Shown: one piece after another, positions 1 to 9,032 of the stretch
Position numbering within the stretch: the stretch's first letter is position 1
Layout: every line of letters begins with the position of its first letter
Source of the DNA: Adiantum capillus-veneris
Taxonomy: Eukaryota; Streptophyta; Polypodiopsida; Polypodiales; Pteridaceae
Reading direction: 5' to 3'
Assembly: GCA_014529385.2 (NCBI GenBank)
Contig: CM043953.1
Location: 88,027,842 to 88,091,841 of the forward strand
DNA: 64,000 nucleotides
Translations under genes and position numbers: made by a program
The notes under the pieces: generated by a model
Database searches by the model: none
The model's input: the letters and a program-made list of their open reading frames with translations, nothing else
Told to the model about the DNA's origin: nothing

Positions 1-145
1 ACTTCCTTAGGATATAGCCCGGACACTCTCCAGATGATCCCAGATGCAGGTCACTAGTTGGATTTCTACTAGCAGGACCCAGTCTTCACCACGATATGTA
101 CTAACAGTCAGTGTCCACAGTCTTCACCACGATATGTATATATTC

Positions 146-221
<76 letters not shown>

Positions 222-650
222 ACTGACTGTTAGTACCGATGCACTAGACACGACACATTTAGCGCATGTACCAATCGATAGTCACATCACATGACAAATC
301 ACATTCAAATTCATTCCAAATCTCAGACCATGATTAATCGGCAACGTATTTAGTAATTGCATCTAGATCCAGTCGAGACCTCACAGATGCCCGATTAACA
401 AATCCATATTGCAATCATGTCTATAGAGATTTATGAGACCGACATATTGCAGTCATTTCGTCTTTTAGTTCCTGCACTCAAACAAGTCAAGTACAAATCA
501 ATCAGTATCATTTTCATTTTCGGGAATTCCAATTCAAAAAGTCATACAACAGAATACTGTCAGCCCAACAGTATCCTTGAAACCCAAAGAGACATTAGTG
601 ACTCTATATCAAAAAATCGGGGTAATCTGTTGACAAAGTAGCAGAGCCCC
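1..650. other. Intergenic or chromovirus 3' flank, no gene
   Basis: No coding region is recognisable here. The stretch lies just beyond the 3' end of the minus-strand chromovirus integrase/chromodomain ORF, so it may be its 3' untranslated region or 3' LTR. It does not resemble the 543-bp LTR at 14636-15178, so the partner 3' LTR is not identified. A purine-rich patch on the minus strand near 645-655 could be a polypurine tract. A long GA microsatellite lies at 151-218. Confidence 0.4.
151..218. repeat. (GA)n microsatellite, 68 bp
   Basis: Uninterrupted GA dinucleotide run of about 34 units. The Arg-Glu open frame across it is a product of the repeat and not a gene. Confidence 0.98.
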
Positions 651-713
651 CTCTTGTGCAAGCCCGCTGCACTAAATTCACCCATGCTGAAATCGGGGTT
701 CTATCGGAGTAGA

Positions 714-1682
714 CTATGCTAAACCTAATGCTTCAAGGTAAAGATCCAAAATGTGAGGAGTATCTGCTAGGTCCTCCTCCTCCATCCACTTCGCATCCAA
801 TGCAGCATAGTTCTTGAATTTAACCAAGAACCGCCTAATCACTTTACCTTTAATCTTTCTATCTTTATGTGCCAATATTTGTTCTGGAATGAGGATCTCC
901 TCGCTTTCCTCCACTTCGAGTTGCTCATCTGGCTCCCCATCATCGGGCACATCACCTTTAAAAGGCTTCAAGAGACTCACATGAAAAGCATTGTGAATTC
1001 TCCAAGTATCGGGCAGCTTCAGTCTAAAGGAGACATCATTTATCTTTTCTTTTATCTGGAAAGGTCCATAGTATCTCATGCTAAGCTTTGGAAAAAGCCG
1101 CTCCTTTCCCTTTTTCTTTCTTAGGCTTGTCTTCTCAAAACGTAAGAGCGCCCAATCGTCTTCCTTTAATTTCAAATCGCGACGGTGTCGATCTGCTTGC
1201 TTCTTGTGTCTTTCTTGAGATTTCTCTAAAGCCTCCCGGACCTTGGCAAAAGCAGTGTCCAAGTCCCTAGTGTACTGGTCGGCTTCAAAAATCTTATTTT
1301 TCGTGCTAAGGAAGGGTGGAACCTTCATAGCACCTTCAATAATCTCAAATGGCGCCTTCCCCGTCGAAGAGTGGATTGTGTTATTGTAGGCAAATTCCAC
1401 CAAGGGCAAATTTTTTTCCCATTGAGTCTTTTGATTAGAAATGTAAGACTTCAATAAATCAAGTACGACTGAATTTGCAATCTCAAATTGCCCATCTTTC
1501 CGTGGGTGGAAAGATGACGAGAACTGCAACCGTGTGCCAATGTTCTCCCAAATAGCCTTCCAAAACAAACTCGTGAATCGGGGATCTCTGTCAGAGACTA
1601 TTGTCTCAGGCATGCTATGTAATCTGAAAATCTGTGAAATGAACTGTCTTGCTAAATGATCCGGCTTGACTGTTTTCTTCAC
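714..1682 (-). pseudogene. Chromovirus integrase core (C-terminal half) and chromodomain
   Basis: A 322-residue open stretch, the end of the pol polyprotein. The DDE integrase core shows VSDRDPRF (second catalytic Asp) and GQFEIANSVV at the usual GQTE position (catalytic Glu), followed by WEKNLPLVEFAYNNTIHSSTG, typical of Ty3/gypsy integrases. The last 60 or so residues (about 714-897) hold RRFLVKFKNYAALDAKWMEE, a chromodomain core in which the usual aromatic cage is partly altered. In this family chromodomains are thought to target integration to heterochromatin. The N-terminal half of the integrase lies upstream (1683-2160) in broken frames, so the enzyme is not intact. Confidence 0.9.
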
Positions 1683-2160
1683 TGGAACGAAGTGAGCTTG
1701 CTTGCTAAATCTGTCGATGACAGTCCAAATGCCATCATGCCCACTCTGTCTTCAAAAGATCAAAAATGAAATCCATAGTAATACTTTCCCAAGGGCGGGT
1801 GGGAATGGGTAAAGGCTGTAACAATCCTGTGCTTTATGCTTGTCAAACTTGACCTTCTGGCATACCAAGCAACTGCGTACAAAGTTCCTTCTTGAGTCTC
1901 GGCCAAAAGAAGTAATGCTCCACACCTTTCAAGGTGGTGTCAATGCTGCGGTGACCCGTAAAAGGTGGACAATGCATTCAGTTAGAACCTTTTCCCTCAA
2001 CGGCTGTGTAACGCACAACATCATTTTCTTCATCAAGTAGCCATCCCGTATGGAATATCCCGCTACTACCTCCCCATTCTATATTCGAGTGAATACATTA
2101 GGAAAATCTGGATCTGTGGCGTATTGATCGACTATGTTCTCGAAGCTTCTATGATGAATC
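1683..2160 (-). pseudogene. Chromovirus integrase N-terminal part, frameshifted
   Basis: Read in several frames, the minus strand gives the remains of a zinc-binding domain ([14 protein letters not shown]) and then DGIWTVIDRFSKQAHFVP, which carries the first catalytic Asp of the DDE triad and runs into the ORF ending at 714. Stops and frame changes separate these pieces, so this part is dead. Confidence 0.75.
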
Positions 2161-2176
2161 GCGGAAATAGCCAAGA

Positions 2177-2735
2177 CTAACGGCCTCCGGGACAAAGCAT
2201 CTGCCACCAAGTTCTTCTGTCCCTATACATGGACAACCTGGAAGTGAAACTGTGACAAAATGTTAGCCCACCGCATTTGCTTTTGCGAAAGCTGCTTCTG
2301 TGACAAGAAGTAGCGTAAACTCTGATGATCAGTGAAGACCGTAAAATCGGCTCCGAGTAGGTAATGTCTCCACTGAGTAAGAGCATGGATAACAGCCAAA
2401 ATCTCTCTCATAAATCTGTGCTGTTAATTCCGGCCTTGAAAACAATCGGCTTTCATAGGCAATGACATGGCCTTCTTGCATTAAGACCGCACTTAGACTA
2501 CGACCACAAGCATCACAATATACTTCGAATGACTTTGCAAATCCGGCAAAGTCAAAACTGGTCCTGTAGTCAATTTCTCTTTCAAAGTCTGAAAGGCAGT
2601 CACCTTTGTGGGTCCCCACGAGAAAAGGACTCCTTTTTGTGTCAGAATGTGCAAAGGAGAAGCGAACTTTCGAATGAACCGCCGAAAGTAAGAACATAAG
2701 CCCAAGAAGCTTCTAACTTCATGAATATTCTTCAA
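2177..2735 (-). pseudogene. Chromovirus RT connection and RNase H, frameshifted
   Basis: Three overlapping frames together give RSFLGLCSYFRRFIRKFASP (end of the RT thumb), GVLFSWGPTKVTAFQTLKEK, then RNase H with YCDACGRSLSAVL (first catalytic Asp), YEREILAVIHALTQWRHYLL (catalytic Glu) and FTDHQSLRYFLSQ (catalytic Asp). This is the standard Ty3/gypsy series. At least two frameshifts lie between these motifs, and one segment (LSQKQLSQKQ) looks like a small duplication, so the domain is not functional. Confidence 0.85.
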
Positions 2736-2784
2736 ATCGGGCCAATCACGTAAAATGTCAAATCTTGGCCGGGTCCATTTGTAC

Positions 2785-3189
2785 TCCTGCCTGCTGAGAC
2801 AATGTTTCCCAGAAAGTGTATCTCCTGTAAGAAAAATTCACTCTTCTTCGCATTGATTACTAACTTGTGATCTCACAATGCTTGAAAGACCTGTAGCAGA
2901 TGGTGGCTATGTTCTGCCTCATCCTTGGAGAAGACTATAATGTCATCAAAGAAAGTGCCAACAAAAGATCTATACTCTCTGAAAATCCTGCCTGCTGAGA
3001 CAATGTTTCCCTGAAAGTGTATCTCCTGTAAGAAAAATTCACTCTTCTTCGCATTGATTACTAACTTGTGATCTCACAATGCTTGAAAGACCTGTAGCAG
3101 ATGGTGGCTATGTTCTGCCTCATCCTTGGATAAGACTATAATGTCATCAAAGAAAGTGCCAACAAAAGATCTATACTCTCTGAAAATCC
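2785..3189 (-). repeat. 201-bp direct tandem duplication inside the RT gene
   Basis: Two near-identical copies, starting at 2785 and 2986 with a period of 201 bp. They differ at only a few bases. The period is a multiple of three (67 codons) and the unit carries the FFDDIIV active-site box, so the duplicated RT would have two catalytic boxes. Confidence 0.93.
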
Positions 3190-3951
3190 TATCCATCATT
3201 CGGTTGAAAGTCGCTAGAGCATTGGTAAGGCCAAAATGCATCACCAAAAATTCATGTAAACCGAAGCTCGTCCAAAAAAAGCTGTCTTTTAGACATCTCT
3301 CGGCGCGATTCGGATCTGATGATATCCGCTTTTCAAATCGATCCTGTTGAAACAAGAGGATTCCTGTAATTGGTCAAGAATATCATCGATCCTCAGAGTC
3401 GGAAATCTGTTCTTGATGGTGGTTTTATTGAGAGCTCTATAATCAATGCACATTCTCCAAGATCCGTCTTTCTATAAAACCAACAACACCGGAGAGCAGT
3501 AGGCTGAAGTACTCGGCTGGATAAGACCCTTTTCCAAGAGGTCTTTCACTTGGTTCATAATCTCTTCATTCTGGGCTCGGCTCACACAGTAAGGTGGCCG
3601 GTTCGGTGGTGTGCTTCCAGGTATCAGATCAATGGTACGATCCTCAAGACGAGATGGTGGCAACTCGCCTGGCAGGCCCTCAGAAAAGCAATTGGCATGA
3701 GTGTGGAGAAAATCTTGGCGTTCTTTATCAAGTTCAGACATATTCGTTCTGTGTTCATCATTTAACTCTTTCAAATAGTTCGAGTAAAGAAACAGACTGG
3801 ATTTCATTAATTTGGAAACGGCCGAAGCCGATACAATAGGGACAGACTCACCCGTCAGTTTCACATCAAGTACAATTTTTCGGCCCTTTTCATTTGTCAA
3901 AGTCGCTTTCTTTGCTTGATAATCGACCATGGCGTTGTCTTGGGGTACCAA
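2990..3951 (-). pseudogene. Chromovirus reverse transcriptase (N-terminal and palm)
   Basis: The stretch at 3472-3951 ends with RPPYCVSRAQNEEIMNQVKD, LLEKGLIQPSTSAYCSPVLL, the start of a Ty3/gypsy RT. Next come [19 protein letters not shown], a [20 protein letters not shown]-like block, and FVGTFFDDIIVLSKDEAEHS with the catalytic Asp pair in FDDI. A frameshift occurs near 3470 and stops near 3300. A 201-bp duplication follows (2785-3189). Upstream residues link RT to the protease segment. Confidence 0.88.
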
Positions 3952-3988
3952 GGGACTCCAAGGAGGATGTCACAACCTTCCAAGGGCA

Positions 3989-4256
3989 TTATGTAAAAGT
4001 CCTCGTGTCCCAAATACCCTGACAATGCAGCCGAAGTTTGCCAACGACAGGTGTAATGGCTATGTCCCATCTTGGTGCTGCTAGAACTGCCTCCGTTGGT
4101 GGTCCCATCCGATCGGGTGTAATCTCGAGCCGCGCCGCCAATTCAGGTGAAATGAAGTTGGCCTTGGCTCCTCCATCAAAGGAAATCAGGGCTTCTTGAT
4201 CTTTCACTTTGCCCCAAGCTCGGCAAAATTCTGTACTTTCATCAATCATGCTTGGG
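3989..4256 (-). pseudogene. Chromovirus aspartic protease remnant
   Basis: The minus-strand frame reads EALISFDGGAKANFISPELA, matching the retropepsin active-site context (D-S/T-G-A then N-F-I-S) with Gly after the catalytic Asp. It sits between the gag zinc knuckle and RT, the expected position. Too short and broken to be functional. Confidence 0.75.
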
Positions 4257-4609
4257 TTAGTACCCATGCAATCTGGAACCAGTCCTACTTTCATCTTGCC
4301 TTTTCTGCCACGTTCGTTCAGCAGCTCTCGAATTCTGTGGCTTGTCTTCATTCTGTTCTTGCTGTGCCTTTTTAGGGCACTTCGCGGAGAGACGCCCATG
4401 TTCCCCGCATCCAAAACACTTCCCTTCTTTGATGTGACTGGCCTTGTCTCGAAGAGTGAGCCGGGGTGGTGTATCCTTGTCTTTCTTTTCTTGAGAACTT
4501 TCTATTTCTACTTTCATTGTTAGAAGTCTGTTGGATTCTTTGAGTCAAGATCTCATCAGTGGGGTAAGTCAAATTTCCCAAATGTATCGCAAAATCTTGT
4601 TTTGCATGA
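4257..4609 (-). pseudogene. Chromovirus gag C-terminal part with zinc knuckle
   Basis: Two overlapping frames give HAKQDFAIHLGNLTYPTDEI and CFGCGEHGRLSAKCPKK, a CCHC knuckle (C-x2-C-x4-H-x4-C). The N-terminal part of the same gag continues at 9033, beyond the inserted element 4615-9027: the residues before the break (SNSSQELMG) join directly to HAKQDFAIHLGNL at the duplicated CCCAT. Confidence 0.88.
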
Positions 4610-4614
4610 CCCAT
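4610..4614. other. Target-site duplication CCCAT (left)
   Basis: CCCAT directly precedes the element terminus TGTAAGGTG and is repeated at 9028-9032 directly after the other terminus GTGACA. A perfect 5-bp duplication is the usual LTR-retrotransposon footprint. Confidence 0.93.
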
Positions 4615-5796
4615 TGTAAGGTGCAGCGGAATGAATGTTTGAACTTTGCTCAAGATGAGTGCTCCGAACTATGCTCAAGGTTCTTTTTGTTCTTATGGAA
4701 GGGAGAGCCTTCCGTTCTTAATGAGAGAGTGCAATGGACACAAACAAAGTGAATGGACACTGTGATTGGAAGTGCATGAGACTGAGAGATAGAGAGAGAA
4801 GAGAATACGACACGAGAGACGTTGTAAAACCCTCCTCCGAAGGCCCCACTCTCGTCGGTGAGAGTGGTCTACTATTGATTGCACAAATCTTTACAATGCT
4901 TGGACTTGCCGACGATGTCGTCGACGACGACGAGACGGGCTGAAATCTGAAAATGCTAAGGGCTGAAATCTGCAAATCTTATCTGCTGAATTTTGACTCT
5001 ATGTCGATGACGACGATGCGACGACGACGCGCTGAAAATGCAGATGCTAAAATCTGCGTTTTCCGGGCTAAAACTGTAAACCTTGCGGAAACTGACCGTG
5101 CGGCGAGGAACTGCTGCGGGAGGTGAGATTTGCGAGGTTCGGTACTTGATCTGCTGTGTCTAAAGGCTGAAAACTGAAAACGCTGAGGTTTCTTGATGTT
5201 CCGTCGCGGTGAATCTGCAAAACACTGGGTGATGATGCAGATGCAAAAATGCTAGGGCTGAAAATATGCAAATCTGTCGCCGGTTGTCTTGCAAATGCAA
5301 AACGCTAGGCTGATCTAGTGTTCTACTGTCGCCGGAATCCGCAAGTGCAAATCGCTGGCTGATCTGGTCCAAAAACGCTAGGTGGTTGCTGTGGAGCAAA
5401 AACGCTAGGGTTTGGGGTTCTGTTGAGAAGTTGCCTGTTGAGCAATGGTGCTCCTGCTGCCTCTCCTGCCACAAAGTGCTAGCTCTGGTTTGCTTATATA
5501 CAAACTTAGCAAAATTGCCCTACCTACTTTCCGACAAAAGTCACTTAAAAAAAAAAAAGGGAAAATAGGCCTATGCATTGTAAAATTGCTACTGATGGGA
5601 TCTGACTGGAATCTGATGGTCATGCTGTGTGCAACCAGAGGATATGCATCTATACTAAGTGCCTGGGCATGCACGATCTGCGAAATAGACAAAAAAGTGC
5701 CAGATCACTTCTAAATCTAGACTGACTGGACTGACTGAACCCTTGTCATGCTGTAGCTTGTCCACGAACACATAGTGTTGGATGTGTCACGTGACA
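4615..5796 (-). repeat. 3' LTR of copy 1 (1182 bp)
   Basis: In element orientation it starts TGTCACGTGACACATCC (a 12-bp palindrome with a CACGTG core) and ends GCTGCACCTTACA. It has a TATATAAG box (complement at 5493-5500), several copies of an AGCGTTTTTGC-like motif, and a hairpin at 4846-4867 followed by a CT-rich leader. Confidence 0.93.
4846..4867 (-). promoter_or_regulatory. Conserved LTR hairpin (copy 1, 3' LTR)
   Basis: Perfect 8-bp inverted repeat CCACTCTC / GAGAGTGG around a 6-nt loop, in the predicted transcribed leader of the LTR. Equivalents occur at 7974-7995 (one stem mismatch), 11252-11273, 14335-14356, 15750-15770 and 16793-16814. A function in RNA folding is inferred. Confidence 0.7.
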
Positions 5797-5809
5797 TCCC
5801 CTCCTTTCC
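5797..5809 (-). other. Polypurine tract of copy 1
   Basis: On the element strand GGAAAGGAGGGGA abuts the 3' LTR start TGTCACG. This is the expected second-strand primer site. Confidence 0.88.
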
Positions 5810-6899
5810 AAAGTGAGGTACTGGTACCGAACTGTATGGCATCGAGGGAGATCGCCAATAGCATCCTGAATCCTGGAAGGGACTCTTCGTCGGCACTCTC
5901 TGTTGTGTGGGTCGTGCGGTACTTGAACTTCATAAAGGTTTGCAACGCTTGCTTCTTTGGGCCGCGCTGAAAGCGACGCAAAGTCTTGTGTGGCTCCTTC
6001 AATGCTTCAACTTCGTCGAGTGTCATGCTTCTTTCTTCCTCAAGAATCTCCATGGCTGAAAATTCCTGAAACCACTTCCAACACAAAAACATGAACATAC
6101 CTATTTTATGTAAAGTGACTGGAAAAAATCTTGTCTTCCTCAAAGACTGTGCATGCAATATAGATGAACAAATAGATGGAGTGCCAAACCGTTCACCACA
6201 CACACGCAAACAATGAGATCGAATCCCTCTCTTTTGATCTAAAGCAATCAACTGTGGCAATTCACAACGGAAATGCCCATGCTTGGTGCTCATACTTTCA
6301 TGTGCTCTTTCTACGAATGTGTCATGCCAAGGAAGAGACATGGAATGTGAATTCCTTACATACATACTTTTCAACTTTTCATGAACAATCCGCATACATT
6401 CGTGATCATTCATGAGTGAAACGTGCTCAACGGACAATATGTCATGCCTAGGAAAAGGGATCACATAAAGACGTTGACTAACATACAGGAAACGATCACG
6501 AATGAAACACTCGTACAATGTGTGCGTACTAATCATGCGAACACATAATACTTCCTGTGAGGGTTCCTTGGATCGAGGTTCGAGAGCCAAGATCGGTTCT
6601 TCTTGAAGGGGTGTTTTGGACCTAGGCTCGAGAGCCAAGATCGATCCTTCGTGATTGATCGAATCTGCAACGAGGTTAGCTTTGCTTGAAAAAGCATCAA
6701 CTAACTCATCATCCTTGTGAACAATCACGTCATCTTCATGCAAATCATCATGCTTGTGAGAAATCACATCATGATCATGCAAATCATCATGCTTGTCATT
6801 GTCATCCAAATCATCATGCAAATCATTGGTATTCAAATGATCATGCTCATCATTATCATTCAAATCATCATGCTTATCATCATGCAAATCCTGTGTCAT
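5797..6899 (-). CDS. His/Asp-repeat protein of the pol-less element (downstream ORF)
   Basis: About 368 residues. The first 65 or so residues are a run of HDD, HDDL, NDN and KHDDL units, then SHKHDDLHEDDVIVHKDDEL. Next come two copies of an ILALEPRSK(T/E)P unit and a conserved region with CVRMISTHTLYECFIRDRFL, HSMSLPWHDTFVERAHESMS and KALQTFMKFKYRTTH-like segments reaching the polypurine tract. It overlaps the upstream ORF by ATGA, so it was probably one frame originally (in copy 2 the junction is continuous). I do not recognise the family. It has none of the polymerase motifs. Gag-like function is inferred only from position. Confidence 0.6.
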
Positions 6900-7282
6900 G
6901 CTTTGGAGAAGAAGAGACTAAGAGAGTCTCCTTTTTCCCGAATCTCTTTCATCTGTGCTTGCACTTGAGAAAAGAGTCGCAACAACTCTTGCATGTGTCG
7001 CGCTTGCTCATGCTCACGCTCTATGGCTGCCTTTCTTTCTGCTTCTCTTTCTGCGTGTCTGCGATCCATTTCTGTCATTCTTTCTGCATTTCTTGCTTCG
7101 CGTTCTAACTTCCTGTCCAGAAACATCTGCTCCAACTCCTCTATAGGAGTTAGTGCAATCCTTGGCGTAGATGGGAAAGGGGGAGGGTCGGAAAAACCTC
7201 TTGGTGGGGAAAATTCTTCTTCACCTCTCTCATGCTCATCACCTCCAAGCGAAGTATCCATTCCGCTTCGAGTGATGACCAT
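6896..7282 (-). CDS. Arg/Glu-rich gag-like ORF of the pol-less element (upstream ORF)
   Basis: Starts MVITRSGMDTSLGGDEHERG, the first likely Met after a Pro/Gln-rich leader, and runs 128 residues. A proline-rich stretch (PPPFPSTPRIALTP) is followed by a long, highly charged helix rich in REAER/RHAER repeats that could form a coiled coil, ending LFSQVQAQMKEI. The stop overlaps the next ORF by ATGA. Copy 2 has the same protein at 11973-12284. No CCHC knuckle is seen. Confidence 0.6.
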   Translation of the reverse strand: MVITRSGMDTSLGGDEHERGEEEFSPPRGFSDPPPFPSTPRIALTPIEELEQMFLDRKLEREARNAERMTEMDRRHAEREAERKAAIEREHEQARHMQELLRLFSQVQAQMKEIREKGDSLSLFFSKA

Positions 7283-7729
7283 CCAGTAAAGTCTTGGGTT
7301 CTTGTGGTCTTGGGTTCTTAAGTTCACGGGGAACTTGGGTTCTTGGGGGTCTTGGTTCTTGGGTTCTTGAGTGTCTTGAGGTTCTTCTTTCGCTTGCAAT
7401 CTGTGTTAGAGAAGGATCTTCTCTTCACCCGAGTTCTGCTCTGTTTTGCGGGCCCACTCCTTGGCGGCCTTGCGCTCACACCAAGGTTGCTTTTTCCCAC
7501 CTCACGTCGATTGGCCGGCCGCTAAGTGCACGGTCCGTTCTCAATGAGTGAAAAGAGGCACAAGGGGAGGTTGGGCAAGCCCTTCTTTCTTGGGATTCCT
7601 GTCACTCTTCAAAAACACGATTAGAAATCGACACGCCCAAGCAAACTTGGGTTCGTGCGACCGCAACAAGCAAAAAAATTCTTGTGATTCTTGTGGTTCT
7701 TTCCTTGAGTGATACAGAACACTGCCAAG

Positions 7730-7741
7730 GCTCTGATACCA
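7730..7741 (-). other. Primer-binding site of copy 1 (tRNA-iMet type)
   Basis: On the element strand TGGTATCAGAGC lies two bases after the 5' LTR end CACCTTACA. This sequence is complementary to the 3' end of plant initiator tRNA-Met and is the commonest plant primer site. Confidence 0.95.
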
Positions 7742-7742
7742 A

Positions 7743-9027
7743 TGTAAGGTGCATCGGAATGAATGTTTGAACTTTGCTCAAGATGAGTGCTCCGAACTGT
7801 GCTCAAGGTTCCTTTTGTTCTTATGGAAGGGAGAGCCTTCCGTTCTTAATGAGAGAGTGCAATGGACACAAACAAAGTAAATGGACACTGTGAATGGAAG
7901 TGCATGAGACTGAGAGATAGAGAGAGAAGAGAATACGACACCAGAGACGTTGTAAAACCCTCCTCCGAAGGCCCCACTTTCGTCGGTGAGAGTGGTCTAC
8001 TATCGATTGCACAAATCTCTACAATGCTTGGACTTGCCGACGATGTCGACGATGACGAGACGGGGGCTGAAATATGAAAATGCTAAGGGCTGAAATCTGC
8101 AAATCTTATTTGCTGAATTCTGACTCTATGTCGATGACAACGATGCGACGACGACGATGCTGAAAACGCAGATGCTGAAAACGCAGATGCTGAAAACGCA
8201 GATGCTGAAATCTGTGTTTTCCGGGCTGAAACTGTAAACCTTGCGGAAACTGACTCGTGTAGTGAGGAACTGCTGCGGGAAGGTGAGATCTGCGAGGTCC
8301 GGTACTTGATCTGCGGTGTCTAAAGGCTGAAAACTGAAAACGCTGAGGTTTCTTGATGTTCCGTCGCGGTGAATCTGCAAAACGCTAGGTGATGATGCAT
8401 ATGCAAAAATGCTAGGGCTGAAAATCTGCAAAACGCTAGGTGATGATACAGATGCAAAAACGCTAGGGCTGAAAATCTGCAAATTTGTCGCCGGTTGTCT
8501 TGCAAATACAAAACGCTAGGCTGATCTAGTGTTCGACTGTCGCCGGAATCTGCAAGTGCAAATCGCTGGCTGATCTGGTCCAAAAACGCTAGGTGGTTGC
8601 TGTGGAGCAAAAACTCTAGGGCTTGGGGTTCTGCTAAGAAGTTGCCTGTTGAGCAAATGGTGCTCTTGCTGCCTCTTCTGCCAAAAAGTGCTAGCTCTGG
8701 TTTGCTTATATACAAACTTAGCAAAATTGCCCTACCTACTTTCCGACAAAAGTCACTTAAAAATAATAAGTGAAAAATGTCAAAAATAGGGAAAATAGGC
8801 CTATGCACTGTAAAAATGCTACTGATGGGATCTGACTAGAATCTGATGGTCATGCTGTGTGTAACCAGAGGATATGCATCTATACTAAGTGCCTGGGCAT
8901 GCACGATCTGCGAACAAACTTACAAAAGTGCCAGATCACTTCTAAATCTAGACTGACTGGACTGACTGAACCCTTGTCGTGCTGTAGCTTGTCCACGGAC
9001 ACATAGGGTTGGATGTGTCACGTGACA
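7743..9027 (-). repeat. 5' LTR of copy 1 (1285 bp)
   Basis: Matches the 3' LTR 4615-5796 over its length but is 103 bp longer. The extra length includes a 16-bp unit (GATGCTGAAAACGCA) in three tandem copies near 8157-8210 and a duplicated stretch of about 54 bp near 8390-8480. The TATA box complement is at 8705-8712. Confidence 0.93.
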
Positions 9028-9032
9028 CCCAT
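9028..9032. other. Target-site duplication CCCAT (right)
   Basis: Partner of 4610-4614. Confidence 0.93.

Larger units (their letters stand above)
4615..9027 (-). mobile_element. Pol-less LTR retrotransposon, copy 1 (LARD-like)
   Basis: A complete 4413-bp element with LTRs at 4615-5796 and 7743-9027, a tRNA-iMet primer site next to the 5' LTR, a polypurine tract next to the 3' LTR, and a 5-bp CCCAT duplication. The internal region (1946 bp) has no protease, RT, RNase H or integrase. It codes for an unfamiliar gag-like protein with an Arg/Glu-rich helix and a His/Asp repeat. It must depend on enzymes supplied in trans. Copy 2 of the same family is at 10283-14587 in the opposite orientation. 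Confidence 0.93.

Noticed and set aside
44-226. Open frame with a long Arg-Glu run on the plus strand
   Set aside because: Translation of the (GA)n microsatellite; no codon signal outside it.
6686-7108. His/Asn-rich open frame on the plus strand
   Set aside because: Antisense of the His/Asp-repeat ORF of the pol-less element; the sense frame is shared with copy 2.
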